Assembly (NCBI GenBank): GCA_029990175.1
Contig: JARKIP010000065.1
Span: forward strand, 9,490,501 to 9,554,500
Direction: 5' to 3'
Source: Petunia secreta
Taxonomy: Eukaryota > Streptophyta > Magnoliopsida > Solanales > Solanaceae
Length of the DNA: 64,000 bases
The notes under the pieces are model-generated. The model worked only from the letters and a program-made list of their open reading frames with translations. It was not told where the DNA came from and did no database searches. The translations under genes were made by a program, and so were the position numbers. This document shows, one piece after another, positions 56,620 to 64,000 of the stretch (position 1 is its first letter; each line of letters starts with the position of its first letter).

Positions 56620-57440
56620 CGACATTGTGTTGTATGCCCTCCGTCGATGCATTGGGTTGTATACCCTCCGCAAAGAATAAAAATGACAAATCGGTATCGG
56701 GCTGTGTACCCTCAACCGACGCTTCGGGCTGTGTACCCTCAGCTAATTTAAAATGCAAATCGATATCGGGCTGTGTACTCTCAACCGACACCTTGGGCTC
56801 TGTACCCTCAGCTAATTTAAAATGCAATCGATATCGGGTTGTGTACCCTCAACCGACGCCTTGTGATGTGTACACTCAGCTAATGTAAATGAAAAATCAA
56901 TATCGAGCTGTGTACCTTAAACCGACGCCTTGGGCGGTGTACCCTCAGCTAATTTAAAATGGAAATCCATATCGGGCTGTGTACCCTCAACCGGCGCTTC
57001 GGTCTGTGTAACCTCAGCTAATGTAAAATGCGAATCAATATCGGGTTGTGTACCCTCAACCAATGCCTTGGGATGTGTACCCTCAGCTAATGTAAATGAC
57101 AAATCGATATCGGGCTGTGTACACTCAACCGACGCTTCGGGCTGCGTACCATCAGCTAATGTAAAATGCTAATCGATATCGGGCTGTGTCTTAACCGACG
57201 CCTTGGGCTGTGTACCCTCAGCTTAATGTAAATGACAAATCGATATCGGGTTTTGTACCCTCAACCGACGCCTTGGGTTGTGTACCCTCAGCTAATTTAA
57301 AATGTAAATCGATATCGGACTGTGTACCCTCAACCGACGCTTCGGGCTGTGTACCCTTAGGTAATATAAAATGCGAATCGATATCGGGCTGTGTACCCTC
57401 AACCGACGCCTTAGGCTGTGTACCCTCAGCTAATTTAAAA
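56620..57440 (-). repeat. 3' UTR tandem-repeat array of Ogre-A
   Basis: About eleven copies of a 69-bp composite unit (28 + 41 bp subunits). It is related to the 71-bp unit of Ogre-C and Ogre-B but has CAACCGACGC in place of CAGTCGACGC and a shorter spacer ('aaatgcaaatcgat'). Because 69 is a multiple of three, several units are open on both strands, producing apparent peptides such as a repeating 'LAEGTQPEASVEGTQP'. I regard these as chance. Confidence 0.9.
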
Positions 57441-58055
57441 ATTCAAACCTTTTCGTTGAAGCATATCTGTCGTGCATTGCCGAATTAGGTATGTTTTGTG
57501 TCTGCATCCAAAGAAAGACTGATGAGTTGTGCGGGGTGGTTTGGTTTTTGCATTCTTGGCTTGCTTCGCGCTCGCTGTCCACGAGTGCCGGGGTCTTGAC
57601 CGAGCTAATAAGGATATGTATAAAGCAGTACACAATGCAAAATGATTTCGAGAAACTTTTATAAGAAAGAAAATGAAATGAAATATTTTGTCCCATTGAG
57701 TCACAAGTCTCGTTGTGTAAAGCAAAAGTTGTCGTCCTTCTTGCTATTCCAAAATCCGTTGAGTGAATTTTGAGGGTGACCTCAAAATTCTGCCCCAGTT
57801 TTTATTTGAAATTTTTGAGAGGTCCTCAAAAATTTCTGCCCCAGTGTCAATTATGTTCGTCCTTTAGGAATTTTTGGGAGTTCCTCAAAAATTCTGCCCC
57901 AGTGTTTGCTTTGTGGGAAAATGAATTTTTTTGTATTTATAAGACCGAACCTTGAATAGGTTGCCTACGTATCCCACTTGGGGAATCAGGTCGTGACGTA
58001 GTTCAGATTACATAATGTATTGTAGAGTGGGGAAATCACTAATCAGTACAAATTC
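57441..58055 (-). other. 3' UTR of Ogre-A between integrase and satellite
   Basis: Non-coding. It holds three 'ctcaaaaattctgccccagt' type blocks at about 57780-57905 with hairpin potential and lacks the 46-bp duplication of Ogre-B and Ogre-C. Confidence 0.65.
57808..57836 (-). other. Hairpin in the Ogre-A 3' UTR
   Basis: GAAATTTTTGAG, five-base loop, CTCAAAAATTTC: a 12-bp perfect stem, matching the hairpin at 15787-15815. Confidence 0.7.
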
Positions 58056-58971
58056 CTATACATAGTATCTCTTGACGGCGTCTGAGTTGTTCGGCTTAGG
58101 CCAGACTTCTCCGTCCATCTCTGCCAATATCAATGCTCCTCCATTGAGAACTCGGTGAACCATGTACGGCCCTTGCCAATTTGGTTCAAACTTGCCTTTC
58201 GCTTCTTCTTGATTTGGAAATATCTTCTTCAGTACTAATTGCGCAGGTTCGAAGAATCTTTCTCGAACTTTCTTACTAAATGACTTAGCCATCCTCCTCT
58301 AATATAATTGCCCATGACATATCGCATTCGATCTCTCTCCATCGATAAAGGACAATTGCTCTATTCTTCCTTTGATCCATTCGGCGTCTTTCAACTGTGT
58401 TTCTTGGATGATTCTCAGAGATGGTATCTCGACTTCCACGGGTATCACTGCCTCGGTGCCATACACCAATAAGGAGTAGCCCCCGTTGATGTTCTCATTG
58501 TGGTACGGTACCCTAACAGAGCATAGGGTAGGTTCTCGTGCCATTGTTTTGAATTGTCTATCATCTTGCGCAATATCCTCTTGATGTTCTTATGGGCCGC
58601 CTCGACCGCACCATTCATTTTAGGTCTGTATGCAGTGGAATTGTGATGCTTGATCTTGAAGACCTCACAGGTCGCCTTCATTAGGTCACTATTGAGGTTG
58701 GACCCATTATCAGTGATGATAGATTCAGGAATGCCAAACCGACAGATCATTTTATCACGGACAAAATTTGACACCACTTTCTTTGTTACTGATTTGTATG
58801 ATGCAACTTCTATCGATTTGGTAAAATAACCAATGGCCACCAGTATGAAGCGATGCCCATTGGAAGCGACTGGCTCGATAGGTCCTATGACATCCATTAC
58901 CCAGGTAGCAGAAGGCCAAGGCGATCCCATAATGTTCAGCTCATTGGGAGGCACTCAAATCATATCTCCAT
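58056..58971 (-). pseudogene. Integrase of Ogre-A (5' truncated, broken)
   Basis: Minus strand, entering at 'HGDMI' (58971) and running to the stop TAG at 58056-58058. Core motifs are 'MDVIGPIEP' near 58890, 'ITDNGSN' near 58710 and 'GAVEAAHKN' near 58605, giving D, D and E. The C-terminal 'FEPNWQGPYMVHRVLNGG' is near 58180. Breaks: TGA in 'MI*VPP' (58955-58957), a shift near 58470 and a stop at 58299. It has the best preserved integrase core residues in the window but lacks the zinc-binding domain. Confidence 0.8.
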
Positions 58972-60197
58972 GTGATTTTGCACTGATTTTATGTCGTATG
59001 CTTATAGGTTGTTATGAAGTGCAATTGAAGCTTTAAAGAGCATGATCAAGCAAGAGAAGTCTGGAATTTGATTGAGGATTAGATCGAGCACACAAAGGCA
59101 CGATGCGACGCGAGCTGCGGACGAAGAGAAGCTGAAAATGGCCTGGCGCGGTATGAGGCGCGCCGCGCCCACTTTCTAGCGCGTTTTGTGGCGCGGGGCA
59201 TGGCCGTTGCATGCGAGATTCGACGGACTCTGACATGTTGCGCACATTTTGAGGCGCGGGGCGCCAAATATAGCGCCCCTGGAGCGTTTTTGGAAGTCCT
59301 ATTTCGTCTAGGTTTAGGTGTAACTAATTGCTAGGTTTTTGTAAACATTATAAATACTCTTTTACTTAGTCTTTCAGAGGAGTTCAGACTTTGGAGCAGG
59401 TTTTGGAGGAGAGGGGAGGAGCCCTAGATGTCTTCTAAACAAGTTCTTTCTCTCTTTCTCTTATTCTTCTCTTTAATTCTATAGTTTGTTCGTTCTAGGG
59501 TTAGAGAAATTACATGATGGTTGATGTTTGAAAGTTGATTTCTATACATTGATTTACCATTACGGATTGTTTATTCTTTCCTAAGCCTAATTGTTTGGTT
59601 ATTGAGGCCTGATAATTGAACACTATCTACGGTTTACAAGTTGAACTCGACAGAGGGAACTTGTGAACGCAAATAAGAAAAAATAGGGCTTGATTGTGAA
59701 CCTGGGCATCCGGGAACCAATTTGTGAGTATGATAGACATATACTTGCTCGCCTAGCTTAACTAATCACAGAATTCGTTAATGCGTGCATTTTATTCAAC
59801 CCATAGACATATAGAGATTGGAGTAGCCTGCATAGACCGTGAAGAATCGAAAGGTTTTCACGGGTACATTTAACCTGTTAGTTAGCAATCTAGGAAATCA
59901 AGAAGTAGAATCAACTGGAAAACTCGACTGGATTGTTCGTAGCTCTGACCCTTGACCGTTTCTCCATTATTGATAACGACCTATACTTTGCTCTCTATTA
60001 CTTGACTTCAATTACTTGTTTTTAAATATTTTCTTTAGTTAGTAACTTTCACAACCATCATTGAAAAAGATTCCTGAATAGTTTTTAAGAAATTGTTTAC
60101 TAGGAGTCAGTCTGAATAGTCCTCGTGGGAACGATACTCTACTTATCACTTTATTAGTTGGCGACCACGTACACTTGCGTGTGCATTGGGAGCAACA
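58972..60197 (+). repeat. 5' LTR of the Athila-like element (first ~80 bp missing)
   Basis: Aligns with the 3' LTR from 63468 on, so the first ~80 bp are absent. It ends AGCAACA at 60197. It contains a GC-rich 'gcgcgg' segment (59140-59280), TATAAATA at 59349-59356 and the 'cgtgggaacgatactc' block near 60125. The junction with Ogre-A integrase has a shared ATG (58969-58971). Confidence 0.8.
59349..59356 (+). promoter_or_regulatory. TATA box of the Athila-like 5' LTR
   Basis: TATAAATA, repeated at 63844-63851 in the 3' LTR. Confidence 0.5.
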
Positions 60198-60203
60198 AGT
60201 TTT

Positions 60204-60221
60204 TGGCACCGTTACCGGGGA
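60204..60221 (+). other. Primer binding site of the Athila-like element
   Basis: TGGCACCGTTACCGGGGA, six bases after the LTR end. It is close to the Asp-tRNA-type PBS of Athila elements (TGGCGCCGTTGCCGGGGA) with two differences. The tRNA assignment is from family knowledge. Confidence 0.8.
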
Positions 60222-60318
60222 CTAAATAATTGACTGATTTCTTTTTGAACGATTTCTTATTTTCTATTCAGGTTTAATTTTTTTTTTTGTCTAGTTTATT
60301 TTTGTGTTACTAATTAAC

Positions 60319-61302
60319 ATGGCATCTTTGAATAAAAATTGGTCGGATGGTGGTTGCTTTAATGGTTCTTGTAGACTTTGTGGAGGACATTACTTTTGGA
60401 AATTTTTTCCAAGTCTTTCGACTCTGCGGGACTGGTTATGTGGATTTTCCACAACCTTTGATTGAAACTTTTGCAAATTGTGTGGTGGTCTGTGGAATAG
60501 TTGCCCCAAGTGTCATACTTCTTCCCCTGTCAATGTGTGTGATGATTCTAACAATGTTTGTGAGTCTGACAGGAATGAAGAAGTGCAGGTTGTGAGCCAA
60601 AATTTTCTAACGGAGCAAGCCAAACTCTTAGAAGCTTATGGGGATTTCAAGAGCGACCTTACAAATACGACGAGACAATTTATGGAAGAAAGAGTGGAGC
60701 TCACACGAGAAATTGATCAATTTGGCTTAGCTATTCACGATCTAGAGGCAATTTTGAGCGATATGATTGAGGTGTCTGAAGCCCAATTATCAGTTGTCGT
60801 GAATAGTAGATTTGAGATAGAGGAGCTTAGGAACCAATTTGAGGAGCAAAAAGTGGAATTCCTACCATTCGAACCAATATTAGTTGATGATGCCGAAGTT
60901 GAGGAAATCACATTAGAGTCAAGTGAGGAAATAGAAAACATCATATTTGAGGACTCTAGTGTTTGTGCAAGTGAGGGTGTCAAAAGTAATGCAATTTTAG
61001 AATTGAAGCGCATTGCACCTCATTCCAATCATTTTTCAACATTGTGTTTGGATGGTGACATGAAAATTGAGCCACCCGAGCCTATGAAGAAACAAAAGGA
61101 GGAGGAACAAGATGCCTATATTTTAAAGTTTGTGATGTTGAGGAGACAAAACGACATCCCTCATTTAAAGGCTAAGAAGTGTAAAATTCGATATTGGTTA
61201 CTTGGTCCTTTTGTATTTTTGCCACCACCCCAATACCATAGTCATAAGCTTGAGGCAAAGTTGGGGATTCAATTCATAAGTTCAAGGTTGAGGAAAAAGT
61301 GA
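60319..61302 (+). pseudogene. Cys-rich/coiled-coil ORF of the Athila-like element (one stop)
   Basis: ATG at 60319 ('MASLNKNWSDGGC') and TGA at 61300-61302, with a single in-frame TGA near 60463 in '...STTFD*NFCKLCGG'. The N-terminus has two C-x-x-C-G-G motifs ('CRLCGGHYFW', 'CKLCGGLWNSCPKC') resembling the CGG-type knuckle of Athila gag proteins. Residues from about 95 to 180 form a charged, heptad-rich coiled coil ('ELTREIDQFGLAIHDLEAIL'). The rest is acidic and then Pro-rich ('LLGPFVFLPPP'). No capsid, protease or RT. It is probably a reduced gag-derived protein of a non-autonomous element; its role is unknown. Confidence 0.6.
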
Positions 61303-61318
61303 TGAAGTTGTCTTCGTC

Positions 61319-61361
61319 ATGCCGCGACGTTAAATCAAGCGCTTCTTGGGAGGCAACCCAA
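61319..61361 (+). other. Conserved post-ORF motif with stem-loop
   Basis: Immediately after the ORF stop: 'tgccgcgacgttaaa' then TTGGG-aggcaa-CCCAA (61346-61361), a 5-bp stem with a 6-base loop. From memory, a 'gcgacgttaaa...gggaggcaaccca' phrase recurs after coding regions of Athila-type elements; its function is unknown to me. Confidence 0.5.
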
Positions 61362-63368
61362 TTTGCTTGCTTTACTTTTCTTTATTTTTATTATTATTTT
61401 TATAGTTGTATATTACTTTGGGTGATTCTTTGGATTGCAGGTTTATGTAATGTCGAGTTTAAGTGTGGGGTGTCCTCACCCCTTCCTAATATTGATGACC
61501 TGTTGGGGGAAGTCTGAGTACCTCATGTTATACGGAAGCTTGGAGGATGCTAGCACCAAGGGCTAGGCCATTTGGCCTTCAGGGAAGTTCCTTTACCTCA
61601 TGTATTCTATTTTTATCGCACTGAGGACATTGCTTAGTTTTAAGTGTGGGGTGGGGGAATTTCCAAAATTTTTGAGATTGCGGATGACTGTACCATTAGG
61701 AATTTCTTTTTCGCAATTTTTATTTTTGTCACTTGACTTTATTTTTATTTGTTTCTTGCTTTAATATATATAAAAAATGAAAAAAAATTAGAAAACTAAT
61801 GAAAAATTTCAAAAAGATTTTCTTTTTAGTTTTAGTAGTGGTACAGTCATCCACCCCGTGGTTTTTCTTATGCCCTCGGTTCTTTTCCACGGGGAGGCTT
61901 TTGAACCGGGTAGTTTTTTATTTTCCTTCTTTTTAGGATTAGAGTAGTTAGTTATAGGTGGCCCTAGACGAAAGAAATATGTGGAATACTAGGTGCCTTT
62001 GATTTGTTTGATATCGGTGGACTTGAACTTATTGCATGTGCTATTTGTGGTGTCTTTTGGTTTTAAATTATGATGCATGCCTAGGAAAAATATGGAATGA
62101 CCCCCTTGAGATGCTTGAGTCCACTCACTTGACTTTGTTGTGAACCTTTGTGCATTAGTGCTTAAATTCCCGCAAATTGCACCTTATTTGTTTGATTGAG
62201 AGTTGTGATGGAATCATCTTGTGTGGACTGTGTGCAATGTGTGATGTGAGGCATATTATATTGTGTTCCATGTTTGCATATTGGTGTCTAGAACTTGCCC
62301 CGTGTGTGTGCAAAGCGAAATCCTAGGTTTGCTCTAGTCGGGAGATGATACATGCCTTCTTGGATAAGCCTTTTACCTTGATTTGCCTACCCTTATATGC
62401 ACCCTTGATTGTTGTGATCCCTTTGACCTTTGTTGGCACCCACACCGCAAGCCTACCCACTTATTCTAAGTTGCTTTCTTTTGACCTTTTACTTCTTAAA
62501 TACTTTAATTGATAATTTTATATTATTGTGGAGTTTGTGGTTGAAATATTGGGAGGTTTTTTAGTAGAACCAATGAGAGGAATACTTGATAAATTGTGAA
62601 GTAGTTGAAGGAGCATTGACAAGGTTTGGGAAGAATTGAATAGAAAAAAAAAACAAATGAAAAAATTAAAAAAGAAAAAGAAAAGAAAAGAATATCCATC
62701 CTTGCTAGTGTTGTGCTTAAAAGAAAAATTGCTACTTGTTGAAAAAAGTTGGGTGGTTAATTGGGTGGCTTTGATGAGATATGTGCTTAAATTGAATGTG
62801 ATGTATTAAAGTGCTTAGGGAGGTAGTCACTATTATCCATATGTATCCTACCAGCCCCCTAGCCTACATTACAACCCTTTAAAGTCCTAGTTAATCTCGA
62901 CGGGAGTGAGCTTACATTAGTGGAGTCCTACACTACGGGCAAGCCTATGGTACATCGTGTGTGACATGGGAACTTTTCATGAGAATGAGCGAGTTCTTTC
63001 TATGCTATTGTCCCCATTCCATTCTTGATATTCATTTTTGTGTGTGAAATTTGGGGGACACTCTCTTGCTTCATTGTTTGGTGAGGGCACATGGTTTGCA
63101 TGAGATAGGTGAAGTCGTGGCTTTTTGGTTGAGCAGATAGATGTGACTTTGTGGGAGCATGGTTGCAATGAGTCGAGTTTGTGCATTTGAGTTGTCTTGG
63201 GGAGGTTGTTCTCATGTTTTGAGTTTGATATATTATTAGCATGTTTGTTGGGTCCATAGTAGTCATGTATGCATTTGTTCAATGGTCGGTATCAACCATA
63301 GTCATAGGCAGACCTGTTCTACCTAGGTTGGGAAGTTATTTGTAATTGCTCGAGGGCGAGCAAAGGTT
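61362..63368 (+). other. 3' untranslated region of the Athila-like element
   Basis: About 2 kb without a conserved ORF. Contains 'gaggacattgcttagttt' plus 'aagtgtggggtggggg' (61624-61660), typical of Athila 3' regions in my recollection, A-rich purine stretches at 61769-61800 and 62640-62690, and no pol remnant. Minus-strand open frames 62977-63282 are not supported. Confidence 0.55.
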
Positions 63369-63385
63369 CAAGTATGGGGTGGTGA
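63369..63385 (+). other. Polypurine-rich tract of the Athila-like element
   Basis: CAAGTATGGGGTGGTGA directly before the TGTTAGGC start of the 3' LTR, the position of plus-strand priming. Confidence 0.6.
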
Positions 63386-64000
63386 TGTTAGGCATTTTAT
63401 GCCTATAATTCCTTAATATTTCCTCACGTTTGGATACTTTACTCGTGCGTTTTCTAGTTAACGAATGTGATTTTGCATTGATTTTATGTCGTATTCTTGT
63501 AGGTTGTTATGAAGTGCAATTGAAGTTTTAAAGAGCATGATCGAGGAAGAGAAGGCTGGAATTTGATTGAGGATTGGATCGAGCACACGAAGGCACGATT
63601 CGACGCGAGCTGCGGACGAAGAGAAGCTGAAAATAGCCTGGCGCGGTATGAGGCGCGCTGCGCCCACTTTCTAGAGCGTTTTGTGGCGCGGGGCATGGCC
63701 GTTGCGTGCGAGATTCGACGGACTCTGACATATTGCGCGCGTTTTGAGGCGCGGAGCACCAGCAATAGCGCCCCTGGAGCGTTTTTGGAAGTCCTATTTC
63801 GTCTAGGTTTAGGTGTAACTAATTGCTAGGCTTTTGTAAACATTATAAATACTCTTTTACTTAGTTTTTAAGAGGAGTTTGGAGCAAGTTTTGGAGGAGA
63901 GAGAAGGAGCCCTAGATGTCTTCTAAACAAGTTCTTTCTCTCTTTCTCTTATTCTTCTCTTTAATTCTATAGTTTGTTCGTTCTAGGGTTAGAGAAATTA
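63386..64000 (+). repeat. 3' LTR of the Athila-like element (partial)
   Basis: Starts TGTTAGGC at 63386 and includes the first ~80 bp missing from the 5' LTR. It continues beyond the window end. The ends TGTT/AACA of the pair are complementary. Confidence 0.85.
63844..63851 (+). promoter_or_regulatory. TATA box of the Athila-like 3' LTR
   Basis: TATAAATA in 'cattataaatactc', identical in context to 59349-59356. Confidence 0.45.

Larger units (their letters stand above)
52573..58971 (-). mobile_element. Ogre-A: 3' half of an Ogre-like element; sister half of Ogre-1
   Basis: Minus strand: integrase (58971-58056), 3' UTR, satellite, PPT and LTR (56323-52573). The LTR end abuts the same satellite position with the same duplicated bases as the Ogre-1 3' LTR, and it shares LTR indels with it. 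The 5' part (ORF1, gag, RT) is cut at 58971 by the Athila-like LTR. Together with Ogre-1 it documents a full-length ancestral insertion. Confidence 0.85.
58972..64000 (+). mobile_element. Athila-like non-autonomous Ty3/gypsy element (5' LTR truncated, 3' LTR runs off the window)
   Basis: LTRs at 58972-60197 and 63386-64000 share long near-identical stretches (for example 59034-59330 and 63526-63830). A PBS lies at 60204-60221 and a purine-rich tract at 63369-63385. The internal region is only about 3.2 kb and encodes one small ORF, with no protease, RT or integrase, so it depended on a partner. LTR similarity suggests it is younger than the Ogre-like copies. Confidence 0.8.

Noticed and set aside
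56606..57488. Repeat-peptide genes on either strand of the 69-bp array
   Set aside because: Open frames follow from the unit length being a multiple of three; units with indels break the frame, and no start context or domain is conserved.

Overview
The window is repeat-dominated nuclear DNA of a flowering plant. I found no convincing host gene, rRNA, tRNA gene or CRISPR array; nearly all of it is retrotransposon sequence in nested and rearranged layers. A dicot, most likely Solanaceae, is suggested by the abundance of Ogre-like Tat-lineage Ty3/gypsy elements, a plant L1-type LINE with RNase H and an Athila-type element, but the species cannot be fixed from the sequence alone. Every large reading frame carries stops or frameshifts, so these are old, dead copies.

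Layout. (1) 1-161: right end of an Athila-like LTR. (2) 162-28180, minus strand: Ogre-like element 'Ogre-C' with 3' LTR, PPT, satellite-bearing 3' UTR, pol, a pol intron, gag-protease, two extra 5' ORFs, PBS and the stump of the 5' LTR. (3) 2991-15153, plus strand: a second Ogre-like element, 'Ogre-1', inserted in the satellite of Ogre-C with a clear TACCC target-site duplication; it later lost everything from the end of gag to the first part of its 3' LTR. (4) 28186-31316, plus: 'Ogre-D', a gag-pol fragment with no LTRs. (5) 31317-35916, minus: 'Tat-F', a different Tat-type element with LTR, gag and protease, no pol, and an oppositely oriented coiled-coil ORF. (6) 36470-41604: an L1-type LINE, followed by a truncated Ogre-like LTR (41917-44637). 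(7) 44658-50492: a tandem second copy of the LINE-plus-LTR block with internal deletions. (8) 50537-52572, plus: 'Ogre-B', an integrase and 3' UTR fragment. (9) 52573-58971, minus: 'Ogre-A', with LTR, PPT, satellite, 3' UTR and integrase; a 221-bp Tourist-like MITE sits in its LTR. (10) 58972-64000, plus: a non-autonomous Athila-like element with a small Cys-rich/coiled-coil ORF; its 3' LTR runs off the window.

The most informative structural result is that 13255-17127 and 50537-54690 are inverted copies of one ancestral segment: the same dead Ogre integrase and 3' UTR, carrying the same LTR insertion at the same base. Ogre-1 and Ogre-A are therefore two halves of a single insertion separated by a large inverted duplication. 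Later events (a deletion with templated filler in one arm, a MITE in the other) can be ordered relative to it.

The Ogre-like family here encodes, 5' to 3': ORF1a and ORF1b (two paralogous proteins resembling the plant mobile domain, each with a coiled-coil tail), gag with a zinc-knuckle variant, protease followed by a G-patch-like motif, a short intron, RT, RNase H, a second RNase H and integrase, then a 3' UTR holding 69-71 bp tandem repeats. None of the copies looks able to make functional enzymes.
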